This document shows, piece after piece, positions 12,240 to 26,530 of a stretch of DNA of 64,000 nucleotides. This stretch comes from Elmis aenea. Lineage: Eukaryota > Arthropoda > Insecta > Coleoptera > Elmidae. Location: positions 68,720,108 to 68,784,107 of the forward strand of contig OX393577.1 of NCBI GenBank assembly GCA_947652605.1, in the 5' to 3' direction. The notes under the pieces were generated by a model. That model was not told the DNA's origin, ran no database searches, and worked only from the letters and a program-made list of their open reading frames with translations. Numbering within the stretch: the stretch's first letter is position 1; each line of letters begins with the position of its first letter. The translations under genes and the position numbers were made by a program.

Positions 12240-15200
12240 TCTTAGGGCATAGATACAGTTTGAAAGAAAACTACGACAAACATTAAGAAGGTTGTAGCCT
12301 TTGGAAAATTGTTTAAAATCTGCTTTTAAGTGACCTTTAGAAAACTGGTAAAGTCAACAGGAAATAATGTGAATGCCTAAGAATCTCCTTACTAAAAATG
12401 TTACAAAACAACTGTAATTTTGGAAAAGTTTCAATATTTTAAATTCTTTTAAATCAATTTAACACCCAAAACAAAAACAAAAAATGGGTTGTTAAATATT
12501 TCTATGGATCTACTTAGTAAATTGTTAAATGTAATCCGTTACTTAAAAATTATCCACAAAAGTTGTTTTTGTTTCATTAAAATTACAATTCATTTATGTA
12601 GATTTAGTGCTTACACATAATTTGCTTTACTTTTCATGGCCTTGATCTTGCTTTAAACTTGTTGCTAAAGATCTTAATCCGCTGTTTACATAGTAAAATC
12701 CTACTTAGAATATTGTTAAGGATCTCCATAAGTAATAAGATCAAAGCAAATTCGTATGGCGATGAACAATGAAACAATAAGCATAAAACGTAATGAAACT
12801 GAACTTTATATATGTTCAGCTACAGATTTTAAGGCACACGGTGTGAGGAGGGGGTTATATACGCATATTTTAAATTATTATTAATTAATTTCTCGCCGTA
12901 ATGCCAACTTTCACCAAAGAATTAATTTGCCATAAATGTATATAAGTTGAATTGGTTTTATTTGTTAGTTGTCTCGATGGTATGTAAGGGTGAAGGTTAA
13001 TAGTATTGAATGCGAAGAAATACTTGAGAACCACCTGTTAAAGGCAGAAGCGCTTGATTGGTAGGTATATTTGTCAAAATTAATTTTACTGTAATGAATG
13101 TTAAATGGTTTAACCAACAAAATACCTACATTAATCATTTAAAATTAAGCAGGATTGTGTTATGGTCCAAGTAATTAGATGCTATTCAAAATTGCTTTAG
13201 ATTTTGTGCAGTTGGTAAATGGAAGGATTAAAAATTGTGAAAAGTTAGAAAATAATATAATCCTAAATTTATAATTTAAGAGTGTAAAACAATACTTTAA
13301 AAGTATGTTAAAAACTAAAAAAAAAAAATATGAAAAAAAATTAGTTACGAACATTTGCTGTGCATATAGATTAGTCCTGCAAATTTTGGATATTTTGAAA
13401 AATACTTAAGCGAGGGGGCATCGGTAATGATATTCTGATCGGTAGACATAATTAAATCTTGGTATCAAAAATAAAGAGGACTGTTCAATAATCTTTAACA
13501 ATTTATAATTTACAGAGTATGAAAAGTGATTTAATAATTTATGCTGAAATAACAGTATACTACTCTAGAAATTGTAGCTTAAATTTTATGGTAAATGTAC
13601 TTTGTTAATGAAGTTTTTGTTTTAAACAAACATTCCTTGAAGTATTAACGTAACAACAATATTTTTATACTAATAAATTAATACAAAAACTAAGAAGAAA
13701 CAATGAAGTAAAGTTTTTTGACTTGAAATTGTTAAATATGTATTTTAAAAATATTAATTTCTACATTTGTTTGCGGTTTTGGTTACTATTAATAAAAAAT
13801 AATAAACTAATCTTAAATATGATTAAAAAAAACTTTTTATTTGAACAGAATTGCAACGGTTGGACAAAATTCAGTGGTTTTAACTATTTTCTAGTTGAAT
13901 GTTATGCAGAATAGAAAACTACTGTGCAGCAGAAGTTGCCTAGCAAAGAGGCGAAATAGTTAGTCTATATCCACTCAATAACTTAGTGTTTCTTAAGACA
14001 TGGGTATGAAACAGAGTAAATTGACATGTTTAGAAGTTAAAAAATTAATTATTAGGGCATAAATGTCAAGAATGCATTTTTTAATGCAAAAAAAATAAAT
14101 TATTATACTGTTTACTATGACATCTTGTCAAAATTTGCAATAGAATTATGGTCAAAGCAAGGAAAAGATCACTAATTTTTCCCCAAAAAATAATTTTATG
14201 CCTCAATTTTATCCTATTCACTTCATATTATTCCTTAAATTGTTTTTTTCAACTTTGTTCAAAAAGCTTTCGACAAATGATCTCAAAAGTTATTTAAATG
14301 GTTTTAAGCCTACATTTTCAATGTAATTGAAAAATATGCGTTTTTGGCGTAGATTGCATTTGATTATAACAGTATTAGATCAAAACTTTGTTTGTAAATA
14401 TCAAACTAAATTTCCCTCTTTTGAAAGTTTTAAGGGAAACAATAGAGAAAAAAAAAAAAGAAATGAAAAGCAGAGAACCGGTAGAAACAATACACAAGTG
14501 AAAATTAAAAATAGTTGGATCTTATACTTACAAAAGATTGGCAAAGAGTTAATGAAACAGAATAGTAAGCAAATAATGATAGCAAAATCGAGAGGGATAA
14601 AACAAGAATTTGTGAAACCATTAAGCAATAAGTAATTGATAGATAACAATAAAAAAAATAATAAAGATAATAAATTTTTAAATAAATACTTAACATGACA
14701 TACAATGTGAATTGCTTAGATGCCTAGAATAACCAAAGACCTGCAAGAAAAATGTTTTTGATACTAGTCTTTAATTAATTGAATCATAACTAGGACTACT
14801 TTTTCCTAATAATTTTAACAAATTTTAAAAATATTAATGTAAGTCACTTTAATTAAAAATCTCTTATCATTTTACATGAATAAATCACTTGAGTGAATGA
14901 AGAACTTTTGAAAACATTGCCCAATTGTACAGAAAGTCTATTGTAACGTAAAAAAATCGATTTGAATCATAGTTTAAATCATTACTAAAATAGTAAAATA
15001 TATAAAATCATTATAATTACGAAAAAACACACCGTTACATTGTAAAGACAGTTCATAACAGCGAATACGTGACCTGTCTTTCAACAGTAGTCAATGAACC
15101 GGTAACTAAAATAAATGAGATGATAATCACACTTGTAATAACAAGAAAAAAAAATTACTTTCACTTTCGGACCCTTGCAGAGAACATCATCTGCTGTATC

Positions 15201-17783
15201 ACGGGTGTACCTTTACACTAAATTTAAGAACAGCATTAATTGCTAAATGCTTGAATTAGCCACGTGATTAATTCATTAATATAAATATGTAGAATTAACA
15301 AGTAGGTTGAGTAAAGATGCAAATTTTTTAGGACCCAATTTATTTAAATGTACAGCAGTTGGTACACTTTGTTATCTAAATTAAGTAGGAAAGTAGTACC
15401 ATTATTAATATTCGATTCAAAGTAGTTTTAAAACTCAAACTGAATGTTGTAGTTTAAAGTTAATGCAACTAAGTGGCAATATGTTAGATAAAATCTGCAG
15501 ACACAACTAGAAATTGCAATTATCAGAGAAATTTGCGGTCAACATTCTCATCTTTCAGGTTTTGTTTTTTTGTGCATAAATATGAAAATGTCGACTGGCA
15601 AAAATGCGAGGTGTGGACTTGAAATTTCGCCAGCAACAAAAGTGATTATGATAATTTGTTGTCGATTAATGCTTTCACGCGAAACGTATATAGTTTTTAC
15701 ATAATTTATTAAGCAGGGATATAACTTTTCGGCTGTCAAGTTCTCATGATAAATGATGATGCGAATTATTATACTATAAAATCCCTGTATAGTAAGATAT
15801 CATTCGCGGAGTCAACTAGACTCGCAACAGAAATATACATACGATTAGAATGACACCAACTTCTGTACGCGTCTGTCAATCGATTTAAAATTCACCTAAT
15901 GAGATCTCATACTAAACATGTTTCACAAGTAGATTGTTGCTATTACTACAACTACTGAATTACACATTCAAATACCATATACAGACAACTTTTATGGGCA
16001 ACTTGCTTAAGTCTATCGCACATCATCGAGTGATATTATTTTAATATGCAAAAGTTCTCTGTAAAATCGTCGTGCGAGCTTTCTATTCTGTCAAGAAAAA
16101 TATATTTTTATACGCGTATTCTCTAAATTAACATAAATAAATGTGAAGATAATATTGAACTGTGCGTTTTGGTCTGAGAGTGCCTGCAGACATTATCCTA
16201 CTAGTTTTACTTGCATTTAAAGGATGCATGCACTCACTAGAGGTTATTTTTAACCTTTTTCTTACTCTTAAAGATGTTTTAAGTTAAAAATCTTTCTTAA
16301 ACAATCGAATTCACTTATTTAGTACAATCATGTGCTTTATAATTTGTTTCTCAACACAATACAACTGTTAATGAAGTAAAAAAAGGTCAGTTGTTTACAC
16401 AAACTTTTTAAAATGCTACACATCTAAATACTATAGACAATATTAATTTGTTTACATGTAATCTTAATCGGCATCTTTACCAGGACTAGTTTATTTATTG
16501 ATAGCAAGCAGGCAATTAAATTAAAAGAATTTCTCCGTCTAGATTGGTCATCAACCTCTTTTGGGTGTGTTATGTTTAAAACAATTATTCTGGTTATACT
16601 TTATTGCCTTTTTAAATTAATTGCGGAACTGATTCGTTTAGAAAACAAATCGATTAACTGCCTGCGAACATCAAAATGTACTAAACTGTATTAAATTGTC
16701 GTAAAATACAGAAGTTTTTACTGATTAAATGCTGATTGACGTTGGGTTTATTAATAAAATTGAAATGCTTGAAGATTTCATTAGCATAACATACAATTAA
16801 TCTGACTTTTAAATAAGATGGAGAGCCAATTCAATACGAATCAATCTTTACAAGTTTGATAGTAGAGTCGATGGAGTAAATAAAGATGCCATTTTGGTTT
16901 AATTTAATCCAAATTTTGGTTAACAATGTATTATTCATAGATTTTAGGATGAAGTAAAAAACTTTCGATTTAAAATGTAAATGTATCATATTGCATCATA
17001 CATCATTTAATAATATGCATGTAAGTTATCATCTTGTTGTATTTTATCATATCTGTGTGTTTTATAAATTGTTTTGTTTGTGATAGCATCACAAAAATGT
17101 TAAGATTGGAATTATGTTGCATATATTAAGATTGTTTAGTGCAATATTAATTTAAACTGACGTGAAGCATGAATTGAATAAATTAAAAAGTAATGCAGTA
17201 AATGCTTTCTCGAAGATTTTAAAATTTAGAGTCAAGTTTTTGTGTTCATGTTATGCTAAAGAATGTAGATAGTTTTGTTTTAATAATATTGTGCCTTTGG
17301 GAATGAAATTGTTTGTAAGCATATCCTTATACATTTTAATTGGCAGTTCAATATTAAAACATTTTACAAGCAAAAAAAAAACTACAAATTTCACCTTTTC
17401 AAATACTACTAGACTACTAACTAGCTTCATTTACAAAAACAAGTCGTATTTTAGATTGTTAGGAAAGAATACACTGTTTAAAAAATTGGAAATAATCTCT
17501 ATACTAAAAACAAGCATATTAAATTAAATAATACCCTAGATGTGCATTATATTTGCATATCTGCTTAAATAATGAGGCTCTAAACATAACTACACAAAAT
17601 ATTTGATAACAAATTAATGGAAACTAGTATAACACCGTAGGTAAATTTATTTTTATGATCAGTAAGAACAACTTAATTGAATAGATACATTTATTTTGGT
17701 AAAAACATAATTGGGTTTTACTCATATACTGGCTTTAAAAAATTTGTTTTATTTTGTTATGCTAAAATTTGTATTTGAATATA
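12240..17783. other. Long AT-rich intergenic region, no gene seen
   Basis: About 5.5 kb without a feature I can support. Open frames such as those at 13723-13914 and 14327-14635 are Lys/Asn/Ile/Phe-rich and look like translated AT-rich DNA. A TATAAAA near 15774 is not followed by a recognisable first exon. Confidence 0.5.
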
Positions 17784-17900
17784 CAGGGTGTTTCTTAAAC
17801 ATTGCAAAAAAATCGGGTGGTGATTCCTTATCGAAAATCAAGGGGAGTCTTTTGTATAATTTTATCTTAGACGTCTCCTAAAGGGGAGTAGTAAAATTAG
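17784..17900. repeat. Candidate DNA-transposon end (CAGGGTGTTTCTTAA)
   Basis: The sequence 'tacagggtgtttcttaaac' has the look of a Tc1/mariner-type MITE terminus and resembles the termini of R1 and R2. The partner terminus was not found, so the extent is uncertain. Confidence 0.35.
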
Positions 17901-18795
17901 GTTTTTATTTTATTTCTCAAATTTGGATAAATGTAGAAGAATGATATTTGGTAGATGTTTTATACTTATTAAAATGTTTCCCATAGTAACATTTTTAATC
18001 ATCTCCCACCTTCACAGAGGCTGAAATATGCGATTAATCGCTATTAATCTTTTTAATCCTTTTCTTCTGCTTATAACTACAATCTGCAAAATTTTCATTT
18101 TTTATTGTTTTTTTTTCAAAAATTTATGTCCAAATGAAACCATTTAACTGGTATTTTTTTAATGTATGCATAATTTACATTAGTAGTAGCAAATTATCCC
18201 ACAAATGTTTGGAGGCGCTGGTCTAAAAGATAAAATCCTTTCAAACAAAAAAAAAATATTTTTTTGCACATATTATTGTGTAAGTACATTTACAAAATCT
18301 ATTGAGGAAGATTTAAGTTTATGTTTTTCTTACAGAGAAAGGAAATTTTGAATCAAATCGATTTTGACTTTGTGCTTCTTTAACGCTAACGATTAAGTTT
18401 GAAGTGATGCTTGCTAGTTGTAGAAAAAGTTACATAAATTATTAAAAATGCTGTAAGAATTTCAAAAACTACATTGAAGGAACTAACACGTTTGAAATAT
18501 GTCTGTTGAATACCGATTTCGTTTGAATCAAAGTTATACCAAAAAAACCCACAGAGAAAGTTTTGCTAAAGTGTGCTTAAATATAGGTTTGAATACCTTT
18601 GCAATAAATTACCTAAGCTAAAATAAGCTAGGAAGAAGGTTGTTGATAATTATGTTAGGTAATTTGGCGTAAGTTATGATCCAGAAGCATTTTATTTATA
18701 ACCTATCAGTATTTTTAGTTCTGCGCAAGTTTTCTCTTATTCGATATTTTTGATTTAAAATGGAACAAGGGAAGCCATATCTTTAGGTAACTTAC

Positions 18796-18960
18796 TTTTA
18801 TTATACAGCTTTTCAGTTTTTCCCCTATTTTTCCGAAGGATATGGCCAGTGGCACGTATAACTCTGCATACCATTTATTTTTGATGTTCTTGATATAATA
18901 AACACAGCCTTGATCAGATTCTAGCGACCACACATCGTGACCCTCTCTTGTTAGATAGAA
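18796..18960 (-). other. Isolated coding-like exon candidate
   Basis: On the minus strand about 55 codons read without a stop (REGHDVWSLESDQGCVYYIK ... CIIK) and end exactly at a GTAAGT donor (18795-18790). The upstream side offers AG acceptors in 'acaagagag'. Unlike nearby chance frames, the composition is balanced (Trp, Gly, Asp, Cys, Glu). I recognise no family. It may be one exon of a gene whose other exons are not visible, or a transposon relic. Confidence 0.35.
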
Positions 18961-21149
18961 ATTATTTAATTATTCTGTATTGTTATTAAAAGTACTGTAA
19001 TAACAAATGTGTTATGTTGTAGCAGGCAAAGTTAAGGCTTCATTTCCATATGCAGGTTGCGCAATATAGCTATTCCTACAGAACAGTATATTTCCTTAAG
19101 GATTACTTACTTTTTCTTATTATAGGGTTGTATTCCAAAGTTCCTGGCGGTGTTGGTTTCCAAGATATGAGTGCTTTGCAAAGATATTGTTTGACAATTT
19201 TAATTTATGACACCTGCATAAAATAAGTCATTAATTTCCATGAATACCAACTCAGAAACTACATAGATATGTGGTTGCTACTTTCAAGTGCGCTTACAAA
19301 GAGTTTAATACATTAACTCTTGAACTGAAGACTTCTTGTATGCATTTAGCGGTCGAGTAAATAAATAATTTCATTCATTTTCTACCGCTGGCTAACAGGG
19401 AAGCAATAAAATGACAACACACTCATTGTTGCAGTAAAAGTCAATAAAAGACTTTTTAATTGTTCCTTGTGACATGGCTGCAATTAGTGACATACATGGA
19501 TGAGATTCAGATGACCAACTTTCTGATAGGTATGCACTTGTTGGGAAGTACCACCGACTTCCTGTGAAACTGGTAGATGTTCTGCAATCCACAGGATGCA
19601 TTTATGTAATGTAAGTGTAACAGCATTTCCTAGAAGAAATAAAACGATATTTTCCAACACTGAACTTACGCAGATGCGAAGAAATTGGTTTCCAAATTTT
19701 AGAATCGTCCGTGCAGTTTTAGAATACTCATTTTAATTCACGTTGAAGATTTGTTTTAAAATAATAAATGCAGCCTTAATCTTTCACGTTTTAACTAACT
19801 AAATAGATTTCTTTTATGAGTGTCTCGTAAAGTAATTTCTAGTAAAACGCTGAACACAAGCACTAAGTAAATCAAATTAATAAAAATCCAACTGCTATGC
19901 ATCAAATGTCAACAATCTCTCAAGATATATGTCAATGCAAAAATGCGCTTTTCCCTTCAGAGAGAGTGAAATTTAGTCTCATGTTAAGGCCACAATTTAA
20001 TTTCTATAAAATACAAATAAAAAAGTTAAAACCGTTTTACTGCATTTATGATTAAGTTCGTTATACATCAATATCGACTTTCATTTTTTCATTGAAACGT
20101 ACCTAAGTGCACTAAACGCCTTGGACCTAATATTTCGTTGGTGAAACTGCTCAGAATTACGCGAAATTCTGTTAATTATAACGTGTAAATGCACTTTAAT
20201 CGCGAGCCAATTTCTTTTCCTGTGAAATAATTCACAAGCTAGCTTTAAATTGGTAATTGTACCTTAGGACGCAACAAAGATTGTGTTGTTTTCACACGCA
20301 GTCTGTTACAAGCGCTCAAATTCCTCTTAGCATTGACTTTTACCTTGACAATCTGCGAAAATATAAATAATGATAATGGGAATAATAATTCTCTGCCGCA
20401 TTTCTCAATATGTTTACACATTTTAATGTGTTATGGTGAAGTCGCTAATAAATTCGAGTCTTAACGGTGTTGATTGTTGATGCACCTGTAATTTGTAAGT
20501 TTCTCCTCGTTGGGAATTAATTCGAAGAGGCCTGTTAAGACCAATTAGCTCGCCATTTAAAGGAGTCACGAATACTAGTAAATATGCATAGCTAAGCTAC
20601 TACTTCGGGGTTAAAACAGACCACTCACGAATTGGATTTTTCTCACCGAAATACCGCCACATATGTGGATTTCTTTGAATCGTTATTCGGTTTGTACGTA
20701 ATAAAATTTAAAAAAGTGTAAAGATTTTAGTCCTGAGAGAATGTTCCTAATTAATAGGTTCATTGTTCGTCTTAAACCATCGCTTAGCGAATATGTAACA
20801 TCAGTTCAATGAACCGAGCATTGTCTTAAGCTTCTTAAGAAAGTCTGGATAAGTTCTTCCGGTATAATTGAGCCTTTTAGCTAAAAAATGTCTGCTGTAT
20901 TCATCTTATGGGAATAGAGCGTAGTTGCTCGAGGGTTTTGGAGTTATTTTAATCCTCGAGCGGGCGCGCGGTATTTCTTACAATAAGCAGGCGCTTGCAG
21001 TTTTTTTTCTTACGTCAAGCAATACAGAGATTTTACCTAGTGCGTATCGCCTTTATATCTGACTGATTATTAAAGATACAAAAAATAAATAAACAAAATT
21101 TGTTGAGGATTATGAGTTTCATAAACTGAAATTATTTTTGTTTATACCA
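18961..21149. other. Intergenic DNA
   Basis: No gene I can support. A minus-strand open frame at 19392-19601 has balanced composition but no splice sites or family resemblance. At 20940-20990 there is a short GC-rich patch (gcgggcgcgcgg). Confidence 0.4.
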
Positions 21150-22060
21150 TGTGTTCTTTTTCCGCGCACCAAAATGTATTTTAGTTTTTATTATTTTCGC
21201 GGAGGTGGTCCCCTTTCGAGTTCTTCCTGTGCTGCGACCTATTGGTCTATTGTACCCTCTGGTAGCCCCTTAAAGAAGTTCTGTGTTTTTGAAGAACTCC
21301 AGGATTTTTTTAAGGGTGTTTTGCTTAACTCTTGTTGGTTGGCTTTTTTCATCCCCAGAAGTCTACGCCGATAGGGTGTGAATCCTTCACACTGGCTACG
21401 TGAAGAGGAGTTTCTTTTTCTTCACTACATCCTCTGCATATTTCGGTCTCTGAGAGCCCTATTGTGTAGAAGTGTTTGTTTAGCCCACAGTGTCCTGTGA
21501 CGAGTCCTCTGGCTGCTCTGATGTCTACTCTGCTCATACTGAGCATTTCTTCTGTCTTTTTTTTAAGGCCATTGACAGGATTGCCTTAGAATGGGCTTGT
21601 CCTGCAACTTTTTTTCAATGAGCATTATGCCCTTGTATTAATATGTCATTGACACCGCTTGGTTGTTCCATAGGATGTACCAACTGCGGTTTCTGGTCCG
21701 AAGAAAGGTGTCTCGCTGCCAATTTTGGCTAGGCGATCTGCCTTCTCATCCCCTGTTATATTAGTGTGCCCTGGGCACCATACCAGTTTAAGATTATTCC
21801 TGCTTCCTAGCACGTTAAGTGCCCGTATGCAGTTCAGAACAAGTCCTGAGTTTACTTCCGACGAGCCAAGAGCTTTCAACGCTGCTTGGCTGTCGGACAC
21901 TATGAAGATTCTTTTATTATAAAAATCTCTTTCTAATAGCGTTTCTGCATATGTGCATAGCGTACACCTCGGCTTGAAATATGGTTGCACACTGTCCAAG
22001 GCTTACAGATGTGCCTTGCCTCAGTTGTGCTGCTCTCCACACACCAATATGTAACTTTTT
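21150..22060 (-). pseudogene. LINE remnant with RNase H domain
   Basis: Minus strand. A frame from 21999 down reads an RNase H domain: IVSDSQAALKAL, then LVWCPGHTNITGDEKADRLA. The acidic and His residues of the typical SDSqaAl / vPGH.gi.GNE.AD motifs are visible. A second frame (21546-21349) reads RGLVTGHCGLNKH ... CRGCSEEKETPLHV, the zinc-knuckle-like tail that follows RNase H in I/R1/Jockey-type LINEs. Frames are shifted relative to each other and the reverse transcriptase is missing, so it is dead. Confidence 0.8.
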
Positions 22061-25000
22061 TGATTTAAATACAACACTCGCTATATTTCTCACTTTCTAG
22101 ATTCCAAATTAAATGTTCTTTCAAATTTGTAGAAGGTATTTTGTACGTAAAACTAAACTTAAACTTTTAAACTGATGTACATTTGTTTTGTTCTGGCATT
22201 TAGCTAAATTTGAAACATAAATCAGTAAATTTATTTCAAATGAACACCTTGTGTCTTACATTTTCTAGTAGATTTTTTTAACTGTCTTTAAAAAACATTT
22301 AGACTATTTTATGTCTAAAATTAATATTTCTTAAGTTATTGCTATTTTAATGATTGGTCATCGTGAAACAGAATATTTGATCGAAATAAAATTTTAAAAA
22401 ACCATTTAGAGTAATACTTTTAATTTAAATTTTACTTTTTGGCGGCATTTTTTAATTAATTAATAAGTTACCTTAAAAGAATTATGTATTGCTTTAATTA
22501 TTGTCCTGGTAACAGTAAAAAAAAATTATTTGATTTGTACGTCAGAAATTAAAAGTCTTTCTTGATGATTTGGTATTAAAAAACAATTAACGAAAAAAGT
22601 TTTAAAAAATAAGAGAACATCGGTGTTATCAAAGTGTTCTGAAGGAAATAGATTAGGAGCAGTATTAAAATAATTCAAATTTTTGCGATAAGGCAAACTC
22701 CCAATGCTTTTTGCCATTATACTTGTTCCCAAGAAAATGTAGAGCATTTTTACGTACCGGATGTCAAATTCATTAGCCTTTCAATTAAAGAATTTAGACA
22801 CAATTAGCATATTTCGTTATGGGTACCTGAGCAGCAAACTCTTACACCGACGGAGCTGCCTTTCCGAAGACATCACTTTCAAAAATTACAGCAAACTCAC
22901 TTAAAAGTTTAATTAGTTATTATTAAAACAGTAAAAGGAATAAGATAAGAAAAGCTAAAGTATACTATACTTGTATGTTAAAGTCAATAGTATGTCAAGT
23001 TTAATATTTATGAGAAAAAGATGGTGAAGATTTAACAGTGCGAACATTTCTATTAATAAAACAGAATAAATAATTAATACAAATAAGTCTAATTAAAAAT
23101 AACTTAAGGTTCTCTTCTTTTTTCTCAACAAAATAACATTACAGATGATGAGGAAAGTTTAGTTTTATATTGGTCTAGCATTTCTAAAGGAATCCTTCAA
23201 ACAAACAACTGTTAGGGTTATTTATTAAAACAATTAAGCGTACTTGTGCATATCTGCGAGTATGGACTAGCAAAATGGTAATGCTTAAGGTTTTATTGAA
23301 CTAAATTAATCAAAAATATTCAGTTTATGTTTAAAACTGCACAAAAAACCACACAACAAAGTCACGTTACCAAAACATTAACCTAGTCATTGACCCTGTA
23401 ACCATATGGTTAATTTTACAATCTTGCAGTTACTTATTTTTAAAAGAGTAAAACTTTTACCTCATTTTAACTTCCAAGCGAATCATTCACTTTAATCGTC
23501 TGAGATTTTGTTTTCTTATAATTAAATGAACGTAAATTTCAAACTTCAAGATCCTATTACTTTTATTATTATACTAATTTAATTAAATTCGCCTATAAAC
23601 ATACAAGTTTCGTTAATGAATCTAATTATAAAAGCTTTATCCAATAGTTTCTAGTACAATTTCACACGTCTGGGCCTAGACAATCATTTCTCCTTTCTTA
23701 GAACATGCGATCTCGCTATATAATGTCAGTTTTTAATTACATAATTGGAAAGATTATCTCACAGAATGCCATAAATTTACTTGGGACTTCTTACACGCGA
23801 AAACCGACACAAAAAAATAAGTTGGGCGATAAGAAAATGCAAAAAGATTGAGCGTAGGTTCATTAATGGTTTTGCTTTCATTATATAATTATTACACGAA
23901 GAAAGAACATAAAAACCTATCCTCTGTTTACTTTTATTATACATTCATTATAAATTAAGGTTTAATTTTTATTCTCTGTAGGAGGCTAATAGCGTTATTT
24001 AATTATTTTATTACAATTTGTATGCATGTTTTTCTTCTAAATGTCAACAAGTTTAATTAAAAATCGCTTATCTGTTTTTGTGCAAGATTTCTTGTGAAAA
24101 TTATGCTAGATCAGTTTCGCCTCCCTCGTCTCTTCGTCTTCTTGAAATACACACTGTATTTAGTTCCATATTTACTTATTACGCTATTAGTCGCATATTC
24201 ACTATAATTTTGTACTAAATTTGAAGGACCATGCAATATTGTTCAAAATTTCTTTTGCTCCAAGTATCATAAACAATCAAGAAAGTCATTAAAAGGTTTA
24301 GATATGTAAGTTAGTGTTGGCTGGACATTCAGTGAGCAGTTATATATATGCAAATCCTTGCTTACAGCGAAAGGTAAAAATAAATCAATCACTAGAATAT
24401 CCCAAGAAAATAAATATTTATCACGTAGTTTCGGTACTTTCTATAAATTTTATTAGATTTCTTGTAGATCGTTTAAGCAACACTATAACGATTTCAAAGG
24501 ATACAATTTTTTTACAAAAGTATTGCCTTGGTATGGGTAGAATTAAAAAAACAATCCACCTGAGGACAGCACTGAACTTAAGGGAATCAAATATTTTTTA
24601 AAAATTATGTTCGATATTGTTAATATTTATTTTTGGTACAACAAAATTTATATTAAAGATAGTCTTTATTTTGATTGTACGAAAAACTACAAAAACTGTA
24701 AAACTAGCCCACATTGGGCTTGTTTTATTCGCTTTTATAATTATATGTTATTGGGAAGGTTTTGTAGTTCCACTATGTAAAACAAATTTGAGGTCGCCGT
24801 TAAAAAGTTATGACACAAACTTACCTTTTTTTAAATAAAAGCTATAGTTGGCTATGACCTATTTAAATTCCTTATTTTTTTCCCATTCCAAATATATAAG
24901 GGTTAATGTATTTATTTTCAATAATATGCAAGTTACAAAGGTTTTTCAATTTTTTTAAAAAAGAAAAACAAAAAGTAGGCTGTGAAAACAAAAAAAATCA

Positions 25001-25089
25001 AGAAAAACGGAAAATGGTAGAATATAATTTGACAACTGTTCTGTTTGTCCCAATATAATGAACATTTTTAGTAATTTAACCGTTTCTCT
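22061..25089. other. AT-rich intergenic region, no gene seen
   Basis: Nothing supportable. Two plus-strand open frames (24314-24601, 24617-24838) are Ile/Lys/Phe-rich and lack family resemblance. Confidence 0.5.
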
Positions 25090-25145
25090 ATCTTGACTAT
25101 TAAGCGAGATACCCATGTAATCCCATCGAATTTGGACCACCCTGT
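25090..25145. repeat. DNA-transposon terminus related to R2
   Basis: 'aagcgagatacccatg' followed by 'ggaccaccctgtaca' resembles the right terminus of R2 (51782) but is diverged. Only the end was recognised. Confidence 0.4.
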
Positions 25146-25409
25146 ACAGTGTAAGAAAAGTTGTGAGGTTTTATAAGTCTTAGAAGTTTAAGTAAGATAA
25201 AGACTAATAATTCTTAATTGCATTTAGAATTATAAAATTTTTTTAAGCGCTTGACCTTTGATGATATTGTTCTCCATCCATTTCAAGTTTAATAGTTCCT
25301 GTCTTACATTCCAATTAATAATATGAAGAATACAATAAGGTAAATTACTTTACGGAATATGGAAGATTGGTACAAATTGTATGTACATTATAAAACCAAC
25401 TTCTTCTGC

Positions 25410-25800
25410 TTAATCGGTTTTTCTTGTACCTTTCGGTGTCGAGGTATGCTTTTCTATTTCTGTTATGTTTCTCCACTCCTTCCTGTCGTTAGCTAATTGT
25501 GGCACATCTCTCCAGCTGACTCCTTTTTCTTCTAGTCTCTGCCTCACTTCTCTTCCCCATTTCATTCTTAGTCTTCCTCTATTTCTTTTCCTCCCATCTT
25601 CATTTTCCATCCTATTTTCGCGTATCTACTTTCTGGCATGCGTAGTAGATGTCCAAGCCATCTGAATTGATTCGTCTCCATCTTTTTCTTAACATCTGTT
25701 ACTCGTAGGTTATTTCGAATTTTTTCGTTACTGTTTTTATCGATGTCTACATCCCTCTATTCTCCTCAGAAAGCTCATTTCCTGTGCCTGTATTTTTGGT
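25410..25800 (-). pseudogene. LINE remnant, C-terminal end
   Basis: The minus-strand frame 25610-25410 reads GRLRMKWGREVRQRLEEKG ... WRDVPQLANDRKEWRNI, the typical GRPr.rW.dev...W..laqDR..Wr.i tail after a LINE reverse transcriptase. Farther upstream on the same strand the frame is broken. Related to 27170-28010. Confidence 0.7.
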
Positions 25801-26099
25801 TTTTGTTTAATTATTGAGATTCTAAATTATAAAACATCTTGTATAATTTTACATGCGTTTTAATTAAAACAATTGCCATGTTTATTGATGGCTAAAAATG
25901 ACAATTAACGGAAGAAACGATTATCAGGAACAGTTTTAACAATGTAAGTAAAGTTTTAAGTTTTTTTTTATTCCAAGGGAGCATCAAGGAAATAGCCTTT
26001 GATTAGCGAAGATAAAAAATAACGATATTATTTGTGCTACAAATCCTAGCACAAGCTATTTAAAAACGAACATTTTGGCTCGGAAACTTTACAGGGTAG

Positions 26100-26530
26100 A
26101 ACCAAAGTTTTGAAGTGCAGAGGCAATGTTTTCGGGTGTGAAAAATTCTTATTGCAAGAGCTATTAGCCGTTGGAAGAGTCACGCGGATTCTCTCTGGTA
26201 AAAGGCGCATCACAGATTTCAACGATAAATCTGGTTTCGACAATATACAATTACTTTCGTTTTCTCTACTATGTAAATTTTATGGCGGTCGTCGATCTCC
26301 GGCCAGACCTAACGGTTCTTGTAGTATGAAAGTTCATCAGACGGACCGATAATTAATAAACAAAACCGCTACGGTTGATAATTATATAACCAAAGCCTGC
26401 TTGTTCATTTTCAAGTTGACAATAATAATTACTGAATCGATAAGTAAGCTAAACACGCGCTAATTGTTCATTTAAACTGTGATAAACAATGCAAATGTGT
26501 ACTTTTAGGCTGTGTATTGTTTGTAAACAG
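26100..26530 (+). pseudogene. Degenerate copy of the upstream region of the 31-kb glycine-rich gene
   Basis: Codons at 26215-26290 (IQLLSF, KFYGGRR) match, in the same order, those at 31000-31075 (VQLLSF, EFCSGSR) upstream of the glycine-rich gene. Both are followed by a TATA-like sequence with similar flanks (atataaccaaag versus atataaaaccaag) and then by 'tttaggctgtgt', the acceptor and first bases of exon 2 of that gene. In this copy exon 2 soon meets a stop. It looks like an old duplicate that lost its coding part; alternatively the matching block is an independent repeat. Confidence 0.4.
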
